64,000 nt of DNA from Lutibacter sp. (GCA_030694935.1 JAUYUA010000034.1:1-64000); one strand, 5' to 3'. Positions 29,676 to 40,140 are shown, numbered from the stretch's first letter. Notes: generated from the letters alone by a model not told the origin. Numbers and translations are program-made.

Positions 29676-31133
29676 ATGAATCCATTATTAATTTTAACAA
29701 TAATTGCCGCTTACTTCGGGCTATTAATGTTAATATCCCACTTTACATCAAAAAACGCGAGTGATGACTCATTTCATACGGGAGACAGAAAATCACCTTG
29801 GCAAGTTGTTGCATTTGGAATGATTGGCGCTGTAATCTCTGGTGTTACTTTTGTGTCAATCCCGGGAATGGTTGGGAATAATTATTTTTATTACTTACAG
29901 TTTGTTTTTGGAAACGTAGTAGGTTACCTATTTATAACTTATGTTCTTGTTCCAATATACTATGATTTAAAATTGGTTTCAATTTATACCTATTTAGAAA
30001 CAAGGTTTGGAATAAAAACCTACAAAACTGGATCATTATTCTTTCTAATTTCCCAATCCTTCGGTGCTGCACTTCGGTTGTTATTGTCCGCGAAAATTTT
30101 ACATTATGCGGTATTTGAAGCATTTGGCATTCCATTTTACTTAACCGTGCTTATTATATTGGCATTGATATGGTTGTACACCCACAAATCAGGAATTAAA
30201 ACAATAGTATGGACGGATACGCTGCAAACACTTTTCTTGCTTATGGCGGTAATTTTATCAATATACGTTGTTAAAGATACTTTAAACCTAAGTTTGTCTG
30301 AAACCATTACATCTGTTACTAACCACGATTATTTTAAAATTTTTGATTGGGATTTTAATTCAGGAAATAACTTTTTTAAACAATTTATTTCAGGTATTTT
30401 AATTGCAGTTGCCATGATTGGGCTGGATCAAAATATGATGCAAAAAACATTGACATGCAAAAGTAAAAAAGAAGCCCAAAAAAACATACTTACCTTTAGT
30501 TTGATTTTAGCGATAACCCAATTTCTATTTTTGGGTTTGGGCGTTATGCTTTATTTATATGCTGAAAAATTTGGCATTAAATTAGATGTTGAAAATGGAA
30601 AATTCATAAATACCGACAATTTGTTTCCAATGCTTTCATTGAATTATTTTGGCGCACTTGCCAGCATAAGTTTTATTTTAGGAATAATTGCCGCTTCATT
30701 TTCAAGTGTAGATTCGGCAATAACAGCATTAACAACCTCTTTTACCCATGATTTTTTAAACATTCAACATAAAAATTCCAAAGAAAAAAAACGAATGAAA
30801 AATATAGTTTTCTTTGGTTTTTCCGTAGTGATTTTTATAATAATAATGTTATTCTCAGAAAGTAAGGGAGATGTAATTTCAACAATCTTTAAAGTAGCCG
30901 GGTATACTTACGGACCATTATTAGGGCTATATTTATTAGGTATTTTTTCAAAAATAAAAGTAAATGATGCCGCCGTTCCATATATCTGCGTTATTATGCC
31001 ATTGGTAACGTATTACTTAAACTATATCTTAATCACTAAATTTTCATTTGATTTAGGTTTTATGAATATATTGGTAAATGCCCTTTTAACAATTTTAAGT
31101 TTAATTCTAGTAAAAAACAAAAATGAACAATAA
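29676..31133 (+). CDS. Sodium:solute symporter (SSS family, copy 2), MurNAc-type substrate inferred
   Basis: Paralogue of the 20045 protein; overlaps the murQ start by 11 bp. Confidence 0.87.
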   Translation: MNPLLILTIIAAYFGLLMLISHFTSKNASDDSFHTGDRKSPWQVVAFGMIGAVISGVTFVSIPGMVGNNYFYYLQFVFGNVVGYLFITYVLVPIYYDLKLVSIYTYLETRFGIKTYKTGSLFFLISQSFGAALRLLLSAKILHYAVFEAFGIPFYLTVLIILALIWLYTHKSGIKTIVWTDTLQTLFLLMAVILSIYVVKDTLNLSLSETITSVTNHDYFKIFDWDFNSGNNFFKQFISGILIAVAMIGLDQNMMQKTLTCKSKKEAQKNILTFSLILAITQFLFLGLGVMLYLYAEKFGIKLDVENGKFINTDNLFPMLSLNYFGALASISFILGIIAASFSSVDSAITALTTSFTHDFLNIQHKNSKEKKRMKNIVFFGFSVVIFIIIMLFSESKGDVISTIFKVAGYTYGPLLGLYLLGIFSKIKVNDAAVPYICVIMPLVTYYLNYILITKFSFDLGFMNILVNALLTILSLILVKNKNEQ

Positions 31134-31947
31134 ACCCACAACCGAGCAAACATCAAATTATAACAATCTCGAAAAAATGGACACATTTGAGATGCTCTCA
31201 AATATGAATGCCGAAGACAAAACTGTTCCTTTTGCCGTAGAAAAAGCAATCCCCTCCATTGAAAAATTAGTAGATGTGATTTATCAAAAAATGAAAAATG
31301 GCGGACGGTTATTCTATATTGGAGCTGGAACAAGCGGCAGATTGGGAGTTCTTGACGCCTCCGAATGTCCACCAACTTATGGCGTTTCAGATAATTGGGT
31401 AATTGGAATAATTGCCGGCGGGGATTCCGCACTCAGAAAAGCCGTTGAAAATGCAGAAGATGACATCAATCTTGCCTGGGAAGATTTATTAAAATACAAC
31501 ATTACACACAAAGATGTTTTGGTTGGCATTGCCGCATCAGGCACTACCCCTTATGTTATTGGCGGACTTGAAAAAGCAAGACAATATAATATTGTTACTG
31601 GATGTATTGTGTGTAATGAAAAAAGCCCTGTTTCATTGGCAGCCGATTATCCTGTTGAGCTCATTGTAGGACCTGAATTTGTTACAGGAAGCACAAGAAT
31701 GAAAGCTGGCACAGCACAAAAACTAGCTTTAAATATGATCACCACCTCAGTAATGATAAAATTAGGGAGAATAAAAGACAATAAAATGGTAAACATGCAA
31801 TTGTCAAATAAAAAATTAGTGAATCGCGGAGTTGAAATGCTGATGGAAGATCTTCATATTGAAGAAGAATTGGCAAGTACACTTTTGGAAAAACACAAAA
31901 GCGTAAAAAAAGTATTGGACCTCTATAAAAATAAATTTCTAAAATGA
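31123..31947 (+). CDS. murQ: N-acetylmuramic acid 6-phosphate etherase
   Basis: GGRLFYIGAGTSGRLGVLDASECPPTYG...GPEFVTGSTRMKAGTAQKLALNMITT. Confidence 0.95.
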   Translation: MNNKPTTEQTSNYNNLEKMDTFEMLSNMNAEDKTVPFAVEKAIPSIEKLVDVIYQKMKNGGRLFYIGAGTSGRLGVLDASECPPTYGVSDNWVIGIIAGGDSALRKAVENAEDDINLAWEDLLKYNITHKDVLVGIAASGTTPYVIGGLEKARQYNIVTGCIVCNEKSPVSLAADYPVELIVGPEFVTGSTRMKAGTAQKLALNMITTSVMIKLGRIKDNKMVNMQLSNKKLVNRGVEMLMEDLHIEEELASTLLEKHKSVKKVLDLYKNKFLK

Positions 31948-33008
31948 AAACCTCCACTAAATATATTATTGGTGTAATGAGCGGAACTTCATTGGACGGC
32001 ATTGATCTTGTTTACGTGAAAATAAACGCTTCGGAAAAATATCGCTTTGAAATATTAAAGTCAGAAACTGTTTCATATAACAATGAATGGAAATCGGCAT
32101 TAAAAGATGGTTTTCATTTATCTGGCGAAAAATTGGTGAACCTAGATGCCGATTATGGCATACATCTAGGAAATATAATTTCAAAATTCATATCAGAAAA
32201 TAATATCTCAAAAATCGATTTTATCTCTTCCCACGGACATACAATCTTTCACAATCCGGAAAAAAATTACACCTTCCAAATAGGAAATGGGCCATATATT
32301 AATTCAATTACCGGCGTAAAAACCATTTGTAATTTTAGGGTTCAGGATGTGGCGTTGGGCGGACAAGGAGCACCGCTGGTTCCTGTTGGCGATGAATTGT
32401 TGTTTTCTGAATACGATTATTGCTTAAATCTTGGCGGTTTTTCAAATATTTCATTCAACGAAAATAAGCAAAGACTTGCCTATGACATTTGTCCGGCAAA
32501 TATTGTTTTAAACCATTATGTAGCTTCACTAAATTTGGAATATGACAATAAAGGCACAATTGCATCCGAAGGAAATATTGAAAATGAATTATTGAAAGAA
32601 TTAAATGCTATTCCTTTTTATAATGATGAAAAACCTAAATCTTTGGGCTATGAATTTGTTGTGGAAACAATTTTCCCAATTATAAACAAGTTCAACCTCA
32701 ATACAAAAGACATTCTACGAACATTTGTGGAACATGTAGCCATTCAAATTTCAAAAAAAATAGATTCAAATCCAGAAAAAACTATGTTGGTTGCCGGCGG
32801 AGGTGCTTACAACACCTTTCTTGTTGAAAAAATTCAATCGCATACAAAAACAAAATTGATAATTCCTGAAGAAGCGATCATCAATTATAAGGAAGCTTTG
32901 GTTTTTGCGCTGCTTGGCTTTTTAAAAGACGAAGGCAAAATCAACTGTTTAAAAAGTGTCACTGGGGCGAGCAAAGATCACAGCAGCGGCGTTGTTTTTG
33001 AGATTTAA
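31944..33008 (+). CDS. anmK: Anhydro-N-acetylmuramic acid kinase
   Basis: IGVMSGTSLDGIDLVYV, SSHGHTIFHNP, NLGGFSNIS; overlaps murQ by 4 bp. Confidence 0.95.
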   Translation: MKTSTKYIIGVMSGTSLDGIDLVYVKINASEKYRFEILKSETVSYNNEWKSALKDGFHLSGEKLVNLDADYGIHLGNIISKFISENNISKIDFISSHGHTIFHNPEKNYTFQIGNGPYINSITGVKTICNFRVQDVALGGQGAPLVPVGDELLFSEYDYCLNLGGFSNISFNENKQRLAYDICPANIVLNHYVASLNLEYDNKGTIASEGNIENELLKELNAIPFYNDEKPKSLGYEFVVETIFPIINKFNLNTKDILRTFVEHVAIQISKKIDSNPEKTMLVAGGGAYNTFLVEKIQSHTKTKLIIPEEAIINYKEALVFALLGFLKDEGKINCLKSVTGASKDHSSGVVFEI

Positions 33009-33118
33009 GGAAAAATATTAAATATTAAATATTAGATATTAGAAGTTAAATATTAGAAGTTACAATTTTGAAAGTATAGATTGTAAATTAGCTCATTAAA
33101 AATTATCGTAAATCTATC

Positions 33119-33165
33119 ACCCTGAGCGTGGTTGCTGAGCATAGCCGAAGTACAGTCGAAGGGCG
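33119..33165. repeat. Dispersed intergenic repeat family B
   Basis: caccctgagcgtggttgctgagcatagccgaagtacagtcgaagggcg; related copies at 44835-44881 and 59040-59062. Confidence 0.65.
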
Positions 33166-33184
33166 TATATCATAAATCAAAATA

Positions 33185-36106
33185 ATGTTTTTAACCAATA
33201 TAAATCTGGAAGAACTGTCAAATATCCTTGATGGCGAGTTGTATTTTGATAATTTACATAAAAGCATTTATGCGACAGACGCTTCCGTTTATCGGAAAAT
33301 TCCTTTGGGCGTTGCTTATCCGAAAAACAATGACGACCTAAAAAAAATCATTCATTTTGCCACAAAAAACAAGATCACATTGATTCCGAGAACTGCCGGA
33401 ACTTCATTGGCCGGACAATGCGTTGGGGATGGTTTAGTGGTTGATGTTTCCAAACATTTCACAAATATTCTGGCTTTTGACGAGCATCAAAAAACAGTAA
33501 CGGTTCAACCCGGAATTATTAGAGACGAACTCAACAATTACTTAAAACCCTACGGATTGTTCTTTGGCCCAAACACTTCAACAAGCAACCGATGTATGAT
33601 TGGCGGTATGGTTGGCAACAATTCATCGGGCACCACTTCTATAAAATATGGGGTTACGCGCGACAAAGTACTTGAGCTGAAAACAATTTTAAGCGATGGG
33701 TCTGAAGTTACTTTTAATGAAGTAAATACTGCCGAATTCCATCAAAAAAGAATTGGAAGCTCTTTAGAAAACAAAATTTATCAAACAGTTTTCAATGAAC
33801 TTTCCAATGTTGAAAATCAGCAAGAAATTTTAAAGGAATTTCCAAAAAAAGAAATTCACCGAAGAAATAATGGCTACGCCGTTGATGCTTTATTGAATTT
33901 CGAACTTTTTGGCGGAACAAAAAACACCGTTAATTTAGCAACTTTGCTCACAGGAAGCGAAGGAACATTGGCTTTTTCCACTGAAATTACTATTCAGCTA
34001 AACGATTTGCCACCTGCAAAAAACATCATGGTCGCAGCGCATTTTAACAGCATTCAGGAAAGTATGGAAGCGGTGGTTATCGCCATGAAACACAATTTGT
34101 ACACTTGTGAATTGATGGATAAAACGGTTTTGGATTGCACCAAAAACAATCGGGAGCAACTCAAAAATAGGTTTTTTGTTGAAGGTGATCCAAAAGCGCT
34201 GTTGATGTTCGAAATCTGTACAAATTCAGACGAAGAATCCAATAAACTGGCTGATAATCTCATTGAAGATTTAGAGAAAAATAACTTTGGATATTCCTTT
34301 CCTAAATTGGTTGGCAATGAAATAAATCAAGCTGTTGAACTGCGCAAAGCCGGATTGGGATTGCTTGGCAATATAGTTGGCGATGATAAAGCGGTTGCCT
34401 GTATTGAAGATACAGCTGTTGAAGTAAAAGATTTGCCTAATTACATCGCTGAATTTTCTAAAATGATGGAAAATTTTGGTCAAGATGCAGTATATTATGC
34501 ACATGCGGGAGCAGGTGAAATACATTTACGGCCTATTTTAAATTTAAAAAAGAAGGAAGACGTTGTTTTATTTAGGGAAATAACCACAAAAACAGCACAA
34601 CTCGTCAAAAAATACGGCGGCTCTTTTAGCGGGGAACACGGCGATGGCATTGTTCGCGCTGAGTTTATTCCGTTGATGATTGGCGAAAAAAATTATGAAC
34701 TGTTAAAACGCATCAAACATACTTTCGACCCCAACAATATTTTTAACAAAGGAAAAATTACAGATCCTTTTCCTATGGATGAAAGTTTGCGTTATAAAAT
34801 TGACCGTAAAGAACCTGAAATTGAAACCATCCAGGATTTTTCGGACAGTTTAGGAATTCTTCGGGCAACGGAAAAATGCAATGGTTCCGGTGATTGCAGA
34901 AAATTGCCTTCGGCAGGCGGAACTATGTGTCCGAGCTACCGGGCAACCAGAAATGAAAAAGACACTACGCGCGCTCGTGCCAATGCTTTGCGTGAATTTC
35001 TGACAAATTCAGAAGAAGAAAATAAATTCAACCATAAAGAATTATACGATGTTTTCGATTTGTGTTTGAGTTGTAAAGCGTGCGCCAGCGAATGTCCGAG
35101 CAATGTGGATGTTGCTGCCTTAAAAGCAGAGTTTTTATACCAGTACTACAAAGAAAATAAAGTTCCTTTCAGAACCAAATTATTTGCCAATAATGTAAAA
35201 TACAACAAATTGGGAAGCTTCGCTCCCACTTTAACAAACTTGGTTTTAAACACCAAAATCACTAAAAAACTCATAGGAATAGCAACGGAAAGAAGTATTC
35301 CTAAATTGGCAACAACTACCGTTTATGGCTGGTATACAAAAAATAAAAACCGGTTGTTGGGGCAAACTGCCAAATTTGGGGAAATCTATCTTTTTGTGGA
35401 TGAATTCACCAATTATTACGATGCCAACATTGGAATAGACACCATTGAATTACTCACAAAATTGGGTTACAAAGTAAACATAACCAAACACGAAGAAAGC
35501 GGGCGCGGCTTTATTTCAAAAGGTTTTTTGGATGAGGCAAAAGTAAAAGCGAATTTTAACGTGAACTTTTTTAAAGAACTTATTACAAAAGAAACGCCAT
35601 TGGTGGGCATTGAACCTTCCGCCATTTTAACTTTCAGGGATGAGTATTTAAGATTGGCCGATGACAAAACGGCTGCAAAAAACATTGCAGAAAACACCTT
35701 TACCATTGAGGAATTTATAAAACAAGAATTTGAAAAAAATAACATTACTTCCCAAAGTTTTACCGTAAAAAATAAAACTTTGAAAATCCACGGCCACTGT
35801 CAGCAAAAATCGTTGAGCAGCACAGAACCAACTTTCAAAATGCTTTCAATTCCTAAAAATTACAGTGTAACCATCATAAATTCCGGTTGTTGCGGAATGG
35901 CGGGATCTTTTGGTTATGAAAAAGAACATTATAATATAAGTATGCTAGTTGGTGAAGACACCTTGTTCCCTAAAATCAGAAATACAGAAAACTCCACCAT
36001 AATTGCTGCCGCCGGAACAAGTTGCAGACATCAAATAAAGGATGGCACAGGCAGAAATTCCAAACATCCAATCACTGTTTTAAGAGAGGCACTTTTACAA
36101 AAATGA
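33185..36106 (+). CDS. FAD-linked oxidase / Fe-S protein, D-lactate dehydrogenase-like
   Basis: FAD-binding TLIPRTAGTSLAGQCVGDGLVVDVSKHF; SFSGEHGDGIVRAEF; Fe-S motif CLSCKACASECPSN; C-terminal CCG-type NSGCCGMAGSFGYE. Confidence 0.88.
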   Translation: MFLTNINLEELSNILDGELYFDNLHKSIYATDASVYRKIPLGVAYPKNNDDLKKIIHFATKNKITLIPRTAGTSLAGQCVGDGLVVDVSKHFTNILAFDEHQKTVTVQPGIIRDELNNYLKPYGLFFGPNTSTSNRCMIGGMVGNNSSGTTSIKYGVTRDKVLELKTILSDGSEVTFNEVNTAEFHQKRIGSSLENKIYQTVFNELSNVENQQEILKEFPKKEIHRRNNGYAVDALLNFELFGGTKNTVNLATLLTGSEGTLAFSTEITIQLNDLPPAKNIMVAAHFNSIQESMEAVVIAMKHNLYTCELMDKTVLDCTKNNREQLKNRFFVEGDPKALLMFEICTNSDEESNKLADNLIEDLEKNNFGYSFPKLVGNEINQAVELRKAGLGLLGNIVGDDKAVACIEDTAVEVKDLPNYIAEFSKMMENFGQDAVYYAHAGAGEIHLRPILNLKKKEDVVLFREITTKTAQLVKKYGGSFSGEHGDGIVRAEFIPLMIGEKNYELLKRIKHTFDPNNIFNKGKITDPFPMDESLRYKIDRKEPEIETIQDFSDSLGILRATEKCNGSGDCRKLPSAGGTMCPSYRATRNEKDTTRARANALREFLTNSEEENKFNHKELYDVFDLCLSCKACASECPSNVDVAALKAEFLYQYYKENKVPFRTKLFANNVKYNKLGSFAPTLTNLVLNTKITKKLIGIATERSIPKLATTTVYGWYTKNKNRLLGQTAKFGEIYLFVDEFTNYYDANIGIDTIELLTKLGYKVNITKHEESGRGFISKGFLDEAKVKANFNVNFFKELITKETPLVGIEPSAILTFRDEYLRLADDKTAAKNIAENTFTIEEFIKQEFEKNNITSQSFTVKNKTLKIHGHCQQKSLSSTEPTFKMLSIPKNYSVTIINSGCCGMAGSFGYEKEHYNISMLVGEDTLFPKIRNTENSTIIAAAGTSCRHQIKDGTGRNSKHPITVLREALLQK

Positions 36107-37116
36107 AGTTAACAATTAGAACATGCAAACTGGAATTAAAACATCCTTTTACCATTTCAAGAGGCACCAGAACTGAAATTCCTTCTATCATTGTTGAATT
36201 TCAAGAAAATGGATTTTCAGGTTTTGGGGAAGCGACTGAAAATCCTTTTTACAAAACATCAGTAGAAGCATTTGAAAAGAAATTGGTTCAAAAAAAGGAA
36301 ATTATTGAAATCTCTTCAACCAAAACGCCAGAAGAATTTTGGGATTATTTGTTTCCGCATTTCAAAAACAATATGTTTTTGTTGTGTGCTTTAGATGAAG
36401 CGTACACCGATTTATACACGCGAAAAAAAGGCCTTAAATTATATGAATACTGGAATTTTGAACCCAAAAATCTCCCTCAATCAAATTATACCATAGGCAT
36501 TGACACTATAGAAAATATGGTAGCAAAAATAAAAGAAATGCCTTGGCCGATTTACAAAATCAAATTAGGCACAAAAAACGATCTGGAAATTATGACCGAA
36601 TTAAGAAAACATACCAGTGCTGTTTTTAGAATTGATGCAAATTGCGGGTGGACCGTAAACGAAACCATCAAAAACTCCATAGAAATGCTAAAATTAGGAG
36701 TTGAATTTATTGAGCAACCACTTCCTGCAGATAACTGGAAAGGAGCGAAAATCGTTTTTGACAATTCGTACTTGCCTATTATAGCCGATGAAAGTTGCCT
36801 TGTGGAAAGTGATGTTGAAAAATGTTACAATCATTTTCACGGCATCAACATAAAATTAATGAAATGCGGCGGTTTAACGCCTGCCAAAAGAATGATTTCT
36901 AAAGCAAAAAACTTAGGGTTAAAAACCATGGTTGGTTGCATGACGGAATCCTCTGTGGGAATTTCTGCCATTGCCCATTTAGCGCCAATGCTGGATTATG
37001 TAGATATGGACGGCGCTTTGTTATTGAAAAATGATGTGGCTTCAGGCGTAAAATTAGAAAACGGAAATATTATATTTTCAAAATTAAACGGAACCGGAGC
37101 ACAACTAAACAAATAA
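36103..37116 (+). CDS. Dipeptide (L-Ala-D/L-Glu) epimerase, enolase superfamily
   Basis: MKLTIRTCKLELKHPFTISRGTRTEIPSIIVE; YKIKLG, RIDANCGW, IEQPLP, ADESC. Start moved to ATG 36103, overlapping the upstream stop (ATGA). Confidence 0.88.
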   Translation: MKLTIRTCKLELKHPFTISRGTRTEIPSIIVEFQENGFSGFGEATENPFYKTSVEAFEKKLVQKKEIIEISSTKTPEEFWDYLFPHFKNNMFLLCALDEAYTDLYTRKKGLKLYEYWNFEPKNLPQSNYTIGIDTIENMVAKIKEMPWPIYKIKLGTKNDLEIMTELRKHTSAVFRIDANCGWTVNETIKNSIEMLKLGVEFIEQPLPADNWKGAKIVFDNSYLPIIADESCLVESDVEKCYNHFHGINIKLMKCGGLTPAKRMISKAKNLGLKTMVGCMTESSVGISAIAHLAPMLDYVDMDGALLLKNDVASGVKLENGNIIFSKLNGTGAQLNK

Positions 37117-37120
37117 AAAA

Positions 37121-40039
37121 ATGAAAAAATTAATTATTGCCAGTATCTTTTTATTCCTTGCCACAAGCTACGGACAACAAATTGACCCTTTGTTAACCTC
37201 TGATGCCAAAAACCAAGAAAGATGGGTTGACAGCATTATGAAAAAACTCACCCTAAAACAAAAAGTAGGCCAATTATTTATGATTGAGGCTTATTCTAAT
37301 AGAGATGAAAAACATACTTCAGAAATAATAAAAACAATTAAAAAATTCCGTATTGGCGGACTTATTTTTATGCAGGGAACACCTGAAAAACAGGCGCAAT
37401 TAACAAATGTTTTTCAGTCAGTTTCAAAAACGCCTTTACTTATTGGTTTTGATGGAGAATGGGGTTTAAATATGAGATTGAAAAATTCATTTCGTTATCC
37501 TTGGAATATGACTTTAGGAGCCGTTCAAAACAATGAGTTAATTGAACAATTCGGCATTCAATTAGGGGTACACAGCAAAAGAATTGGGATTCACGTCAAT
37601 TTTGCTCCTGTTGTAGATATCAACACAAATCCTGAAAACCCAATTATTGGCAATCGTTCATTTGGAGAAAATAAATATAACGTAACCGAAAAGGCAATCT
37701 CATTTACCAAAGGAATGCAAAGTACTGGCGTTTTGGCAAATGCCAAACACTTTCCCGGCCATGGAGACACTTCAACCGATTCGCATAAAACACTTCCATT
37801 TCTGGATTTCGATTTAAAACGATTAGATTCCATTGAATTATATCCTTACAAAAAAATGTTTAGCACAAACTTGGCGAGCATTATGATTGCTCACTTAAAT
37901 GTGCCTTCCCTTGAACCTGAAAAAGGTGTTCCAACCTCAATTTCACATAAAGTGGTTACTGGACTTTTAAAAGAAAAGATGGGTTTTAACGGATTGGTTT
38001 TTACCGATGCGTTAAATATGAAAGGCGCCGCAAATTTCGCAAAACCTGGAGATATAGATTTAGCGGCCTTTATTGCGGGAAATGATATGTTACTAATTCC
38101 TGAAGATGTAAAAGTTGCCATAAAAAAAATAAAAAAAGCCATCAGAAAAAATAAAATTAGCGAGGAACGGCTAAACGCATCCGTTAACAAAATACTAAAA
38201 GCTAAATACTGGGCTGGCCTAAACCATTATATTCCAATTAATGAAGATGGAATACAAGATGATATTATAACCACAAAAGACAAATTGTTGTTTAGAACTT
38301 TAATGAAAGAGGCAATTACGGTCGTTAAAAATAACCATGAAACACTGCCTATAAAAGAACTGGCAAACAACAAAATTGCTTATGTGAAATTAGGCGATTC
38401 GGACAATTTAAACTTTACGAATACCTTAAAAAAATATACGGAAGTTGACATTGTTTCCGATGAAAATTTAGACGGTTTGTCAGGAAAATTAAAATCGTAC
38501 AACACCATTGTTATAGGTTATCATAAATCAAACGAAACGCCTTGGAAAAGTTTTAAAATGACACCTGAAGAGCTAATCTGGCTTAAGGAAATTGCCAAAA
38601 ACCATGTCGTTATTTTAGATGTTTTCGCAAGCCCTTATGCCCTTCTTGATATTCCCGATTTTGATGCCATTGATGCCATTGTGGTTTCTTATCAAAACAG
38701 TGAAGTATCCCAGGAAATTTCAGCACAAATAATCTTTGGCGCAATAGAAGCAAAAGGAAAACTGCCTATTTCAATTAAAACTATTTTCCCTGAAGGAACA
38801 GGAATTAAAACGCCAAATTTAGGCAGGCTTTCTTATTCGATTCCTGAAGAAGTTGGAATGAGTTCTAAATTACTTCAAAAAATCGATTCTATGACTACTA
38901 TGGTAGTTGATTCTTTAATGGCGCCTGGCGGACAAGTCTTGGTCGCGCGTTATGGCAAAGTGATTTATCATAAAAGTTTCGGTTTTCAAACCTATGACAA
39001 AATACAAGAAGTAAAATTAACAGATTTATATGATTTGGCTTCCATAACAAAAATAGTTGGCGGTTTGCCTATGATTATGAAAAGTGAAGAAACTGGATTA
39101 TTAAATCTAAATTCAACCCTAGGTGAATTATTGCCTTATTTAAAAGGCACAAATAAAAATACTGTCACCCTAAAAGAAGTGTTGTCTCACATAGGAAAAA
39201 TTAAAACTTGGATTCCTTTTTATTTAAAAACGATAGATAGTGTCACCAAACAACCAATGCCAAATTTATACAGATCAACAGAAACCAAAGAATTCTCAAT
39301 TAAAGTAGCAGAAAATTTGTATCTGTTGGGTTCTTATAAAGATTCTATTTATAAAATAATTGCCGAAGCGCCGCAATACAAAGAAAATGGATACAGATAT
39401 AGTGACTTAGCATCTATTTTATATGAGAAATATATAAAAGATACCTATAAGCAAGCGCTTGATAAGTTAAATGATTCCATTTTTTATAAACCATTGGGAG
39501 CCACATCCATCACATACAATCCTTTAAAAAAATTCAACACACAAGATGTTGCACCTACGGAAATAGACGATTACTATAGACATCAACATTTAAAGGGATA
39601 TGTTCATGATATGGCCGCAGCAATGATGGATGGCGTGAGCGGCCACGCAGGCTTATTTGCAAATTCCAATGATCTTGCCAAAATGATGCAAATGTATTTA
39701 CAAGGTGGTTATTATGGCGGAAAAAGATATTTTGAAGCAAAGACAATCGACAAATTCAACCATAGATATTATGAAAATATTGGTGTTAGAAGAGGGCTAG
39801 GTTTTGATAAACCAGACTTAGACCCAAAAATTAGTGCCGCAAGTAAATTTGCGTCGGCAAACAGTTTTGGTCACAGCGGATTTACAGGAACTTATACTTG
39901 GGTTGATCCGGATAATGGACTTTTATTTGTGTTTTTGTCGAACAGGGTTTTCCCTGTGATGCACAACAATAAACTGGGGGAGCACAATATTAGAACAAAT
40001 ATTCACAACTTAATTTATGAAGCGATTATTAAGCAGTAA
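37121..40039 (+). CDS. GH3 beta-N-acetylglucosaminidase (NagZ-like) fused to a serine beta-lactamase-like domain
   Basis: NagZ signature AKHFPGHGDTSTDSHKTLP and FTDALNM; C-terminal domain with SITK, YRYSD and FGHSGFTGT. Confidence 0.92.
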   Translation: MKKLIIASIFLFLATSYGQQIDPLLTSDAKNQERWVDSIMKKLTLKQKVGQLFMIEAYSNRDEKHTSEIIKTIKKFRIGGLIFMQGTPEKQAQLTNVFQSVSKTPLLIGFDGEWGLNMRLKNSFRYPWNMTLGAVQNNELIEQFGIQLGVHSKRIGIHVNFAPVVDINTNPENPIIGNRSFGENKYNVTEKAISFTKGMQSTGVLANAKHFPGHGDTSTDSHKTLPFLDFDLKRLDSIELYPYKKMFSTNLASIMIAHLNVPSLEPEKGVPTSISHKVVTGLLKEKMGFNGLVFTDALNMKGAANFAKPGDIDLAAFIAGNDMLLIPEDVKVAIKKIKKAIRKNKISEERLNASVNKILKAKYWAGLNHYIPINEDGIQDDIITTKDKLLFRTLMKEAITVVKNNHETLPIKELANNKIAYVKLGDSDNLNFTNTLKKYTEVDIVSDENLDGLSGKLKSYNTIVIGYHKSNETPWKSFKMTPEELIWLKEIAKNHVVILDVFASPYALLDIPDFDAIDAIVVSYQNSEVSQEISAQIIFGAIEAKGKLPISIKTIFPEGTGIKTPNLGRLSYSIPEEVGMSSKLLQKIDSMTTMVVDSLMAPGGQVLVARYGKVIYHKSFGFQTYDKIQEVKLTDLYDLASITKIVGGLPMIMKSEETGLLNLNSTLGELLPYLKGTNKNTVTLKEVLSHIGKIKTWIPFYLKTIDSVTKQPMPNLYRSTETKEFSIKVAENLYLLGSYKDSIYKIIAEAPQYKENGYRYSDLASILYEKYIKDTYKQALDKLNDSIFYKPLGATSITYNPLKKFNTQDVAPTEIDDYYRHQHLKGYVHDMAAAMMDGVSGHAGLFANSNDLAKMMQMYLQGGYYGGKRYFEAKTIDKFNHRYYENIGVRRGLGFDKPDLDPKISAASKFASANSFGHSGFTGTYTWVDPDNGLLFVFLSNRVFPVMHNNKLGEHNIRTNIHNLIYEAIIKQ

Positions 40040-40090
40040 TTTTAAAAAAATCTAGTGAAATTATATATTTTTATATCGATTTTTTTAAAA

Positions 40091-40140
40091 ATTTAACATA
40101 TTTATTTTTGGCAATTAGAATTATTTTGTATATTTGTCTC
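40091..40140 (+). promoter_or_regulatory. Bacteroidota-type promoter driving sRNA copy 1
   Basis: TTG at 40108-40110, 18-nt spacer, TAtaTTTG at 40129-40136 (matches the TAnnTTTG -7 consensus). Confidence 0.7.
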
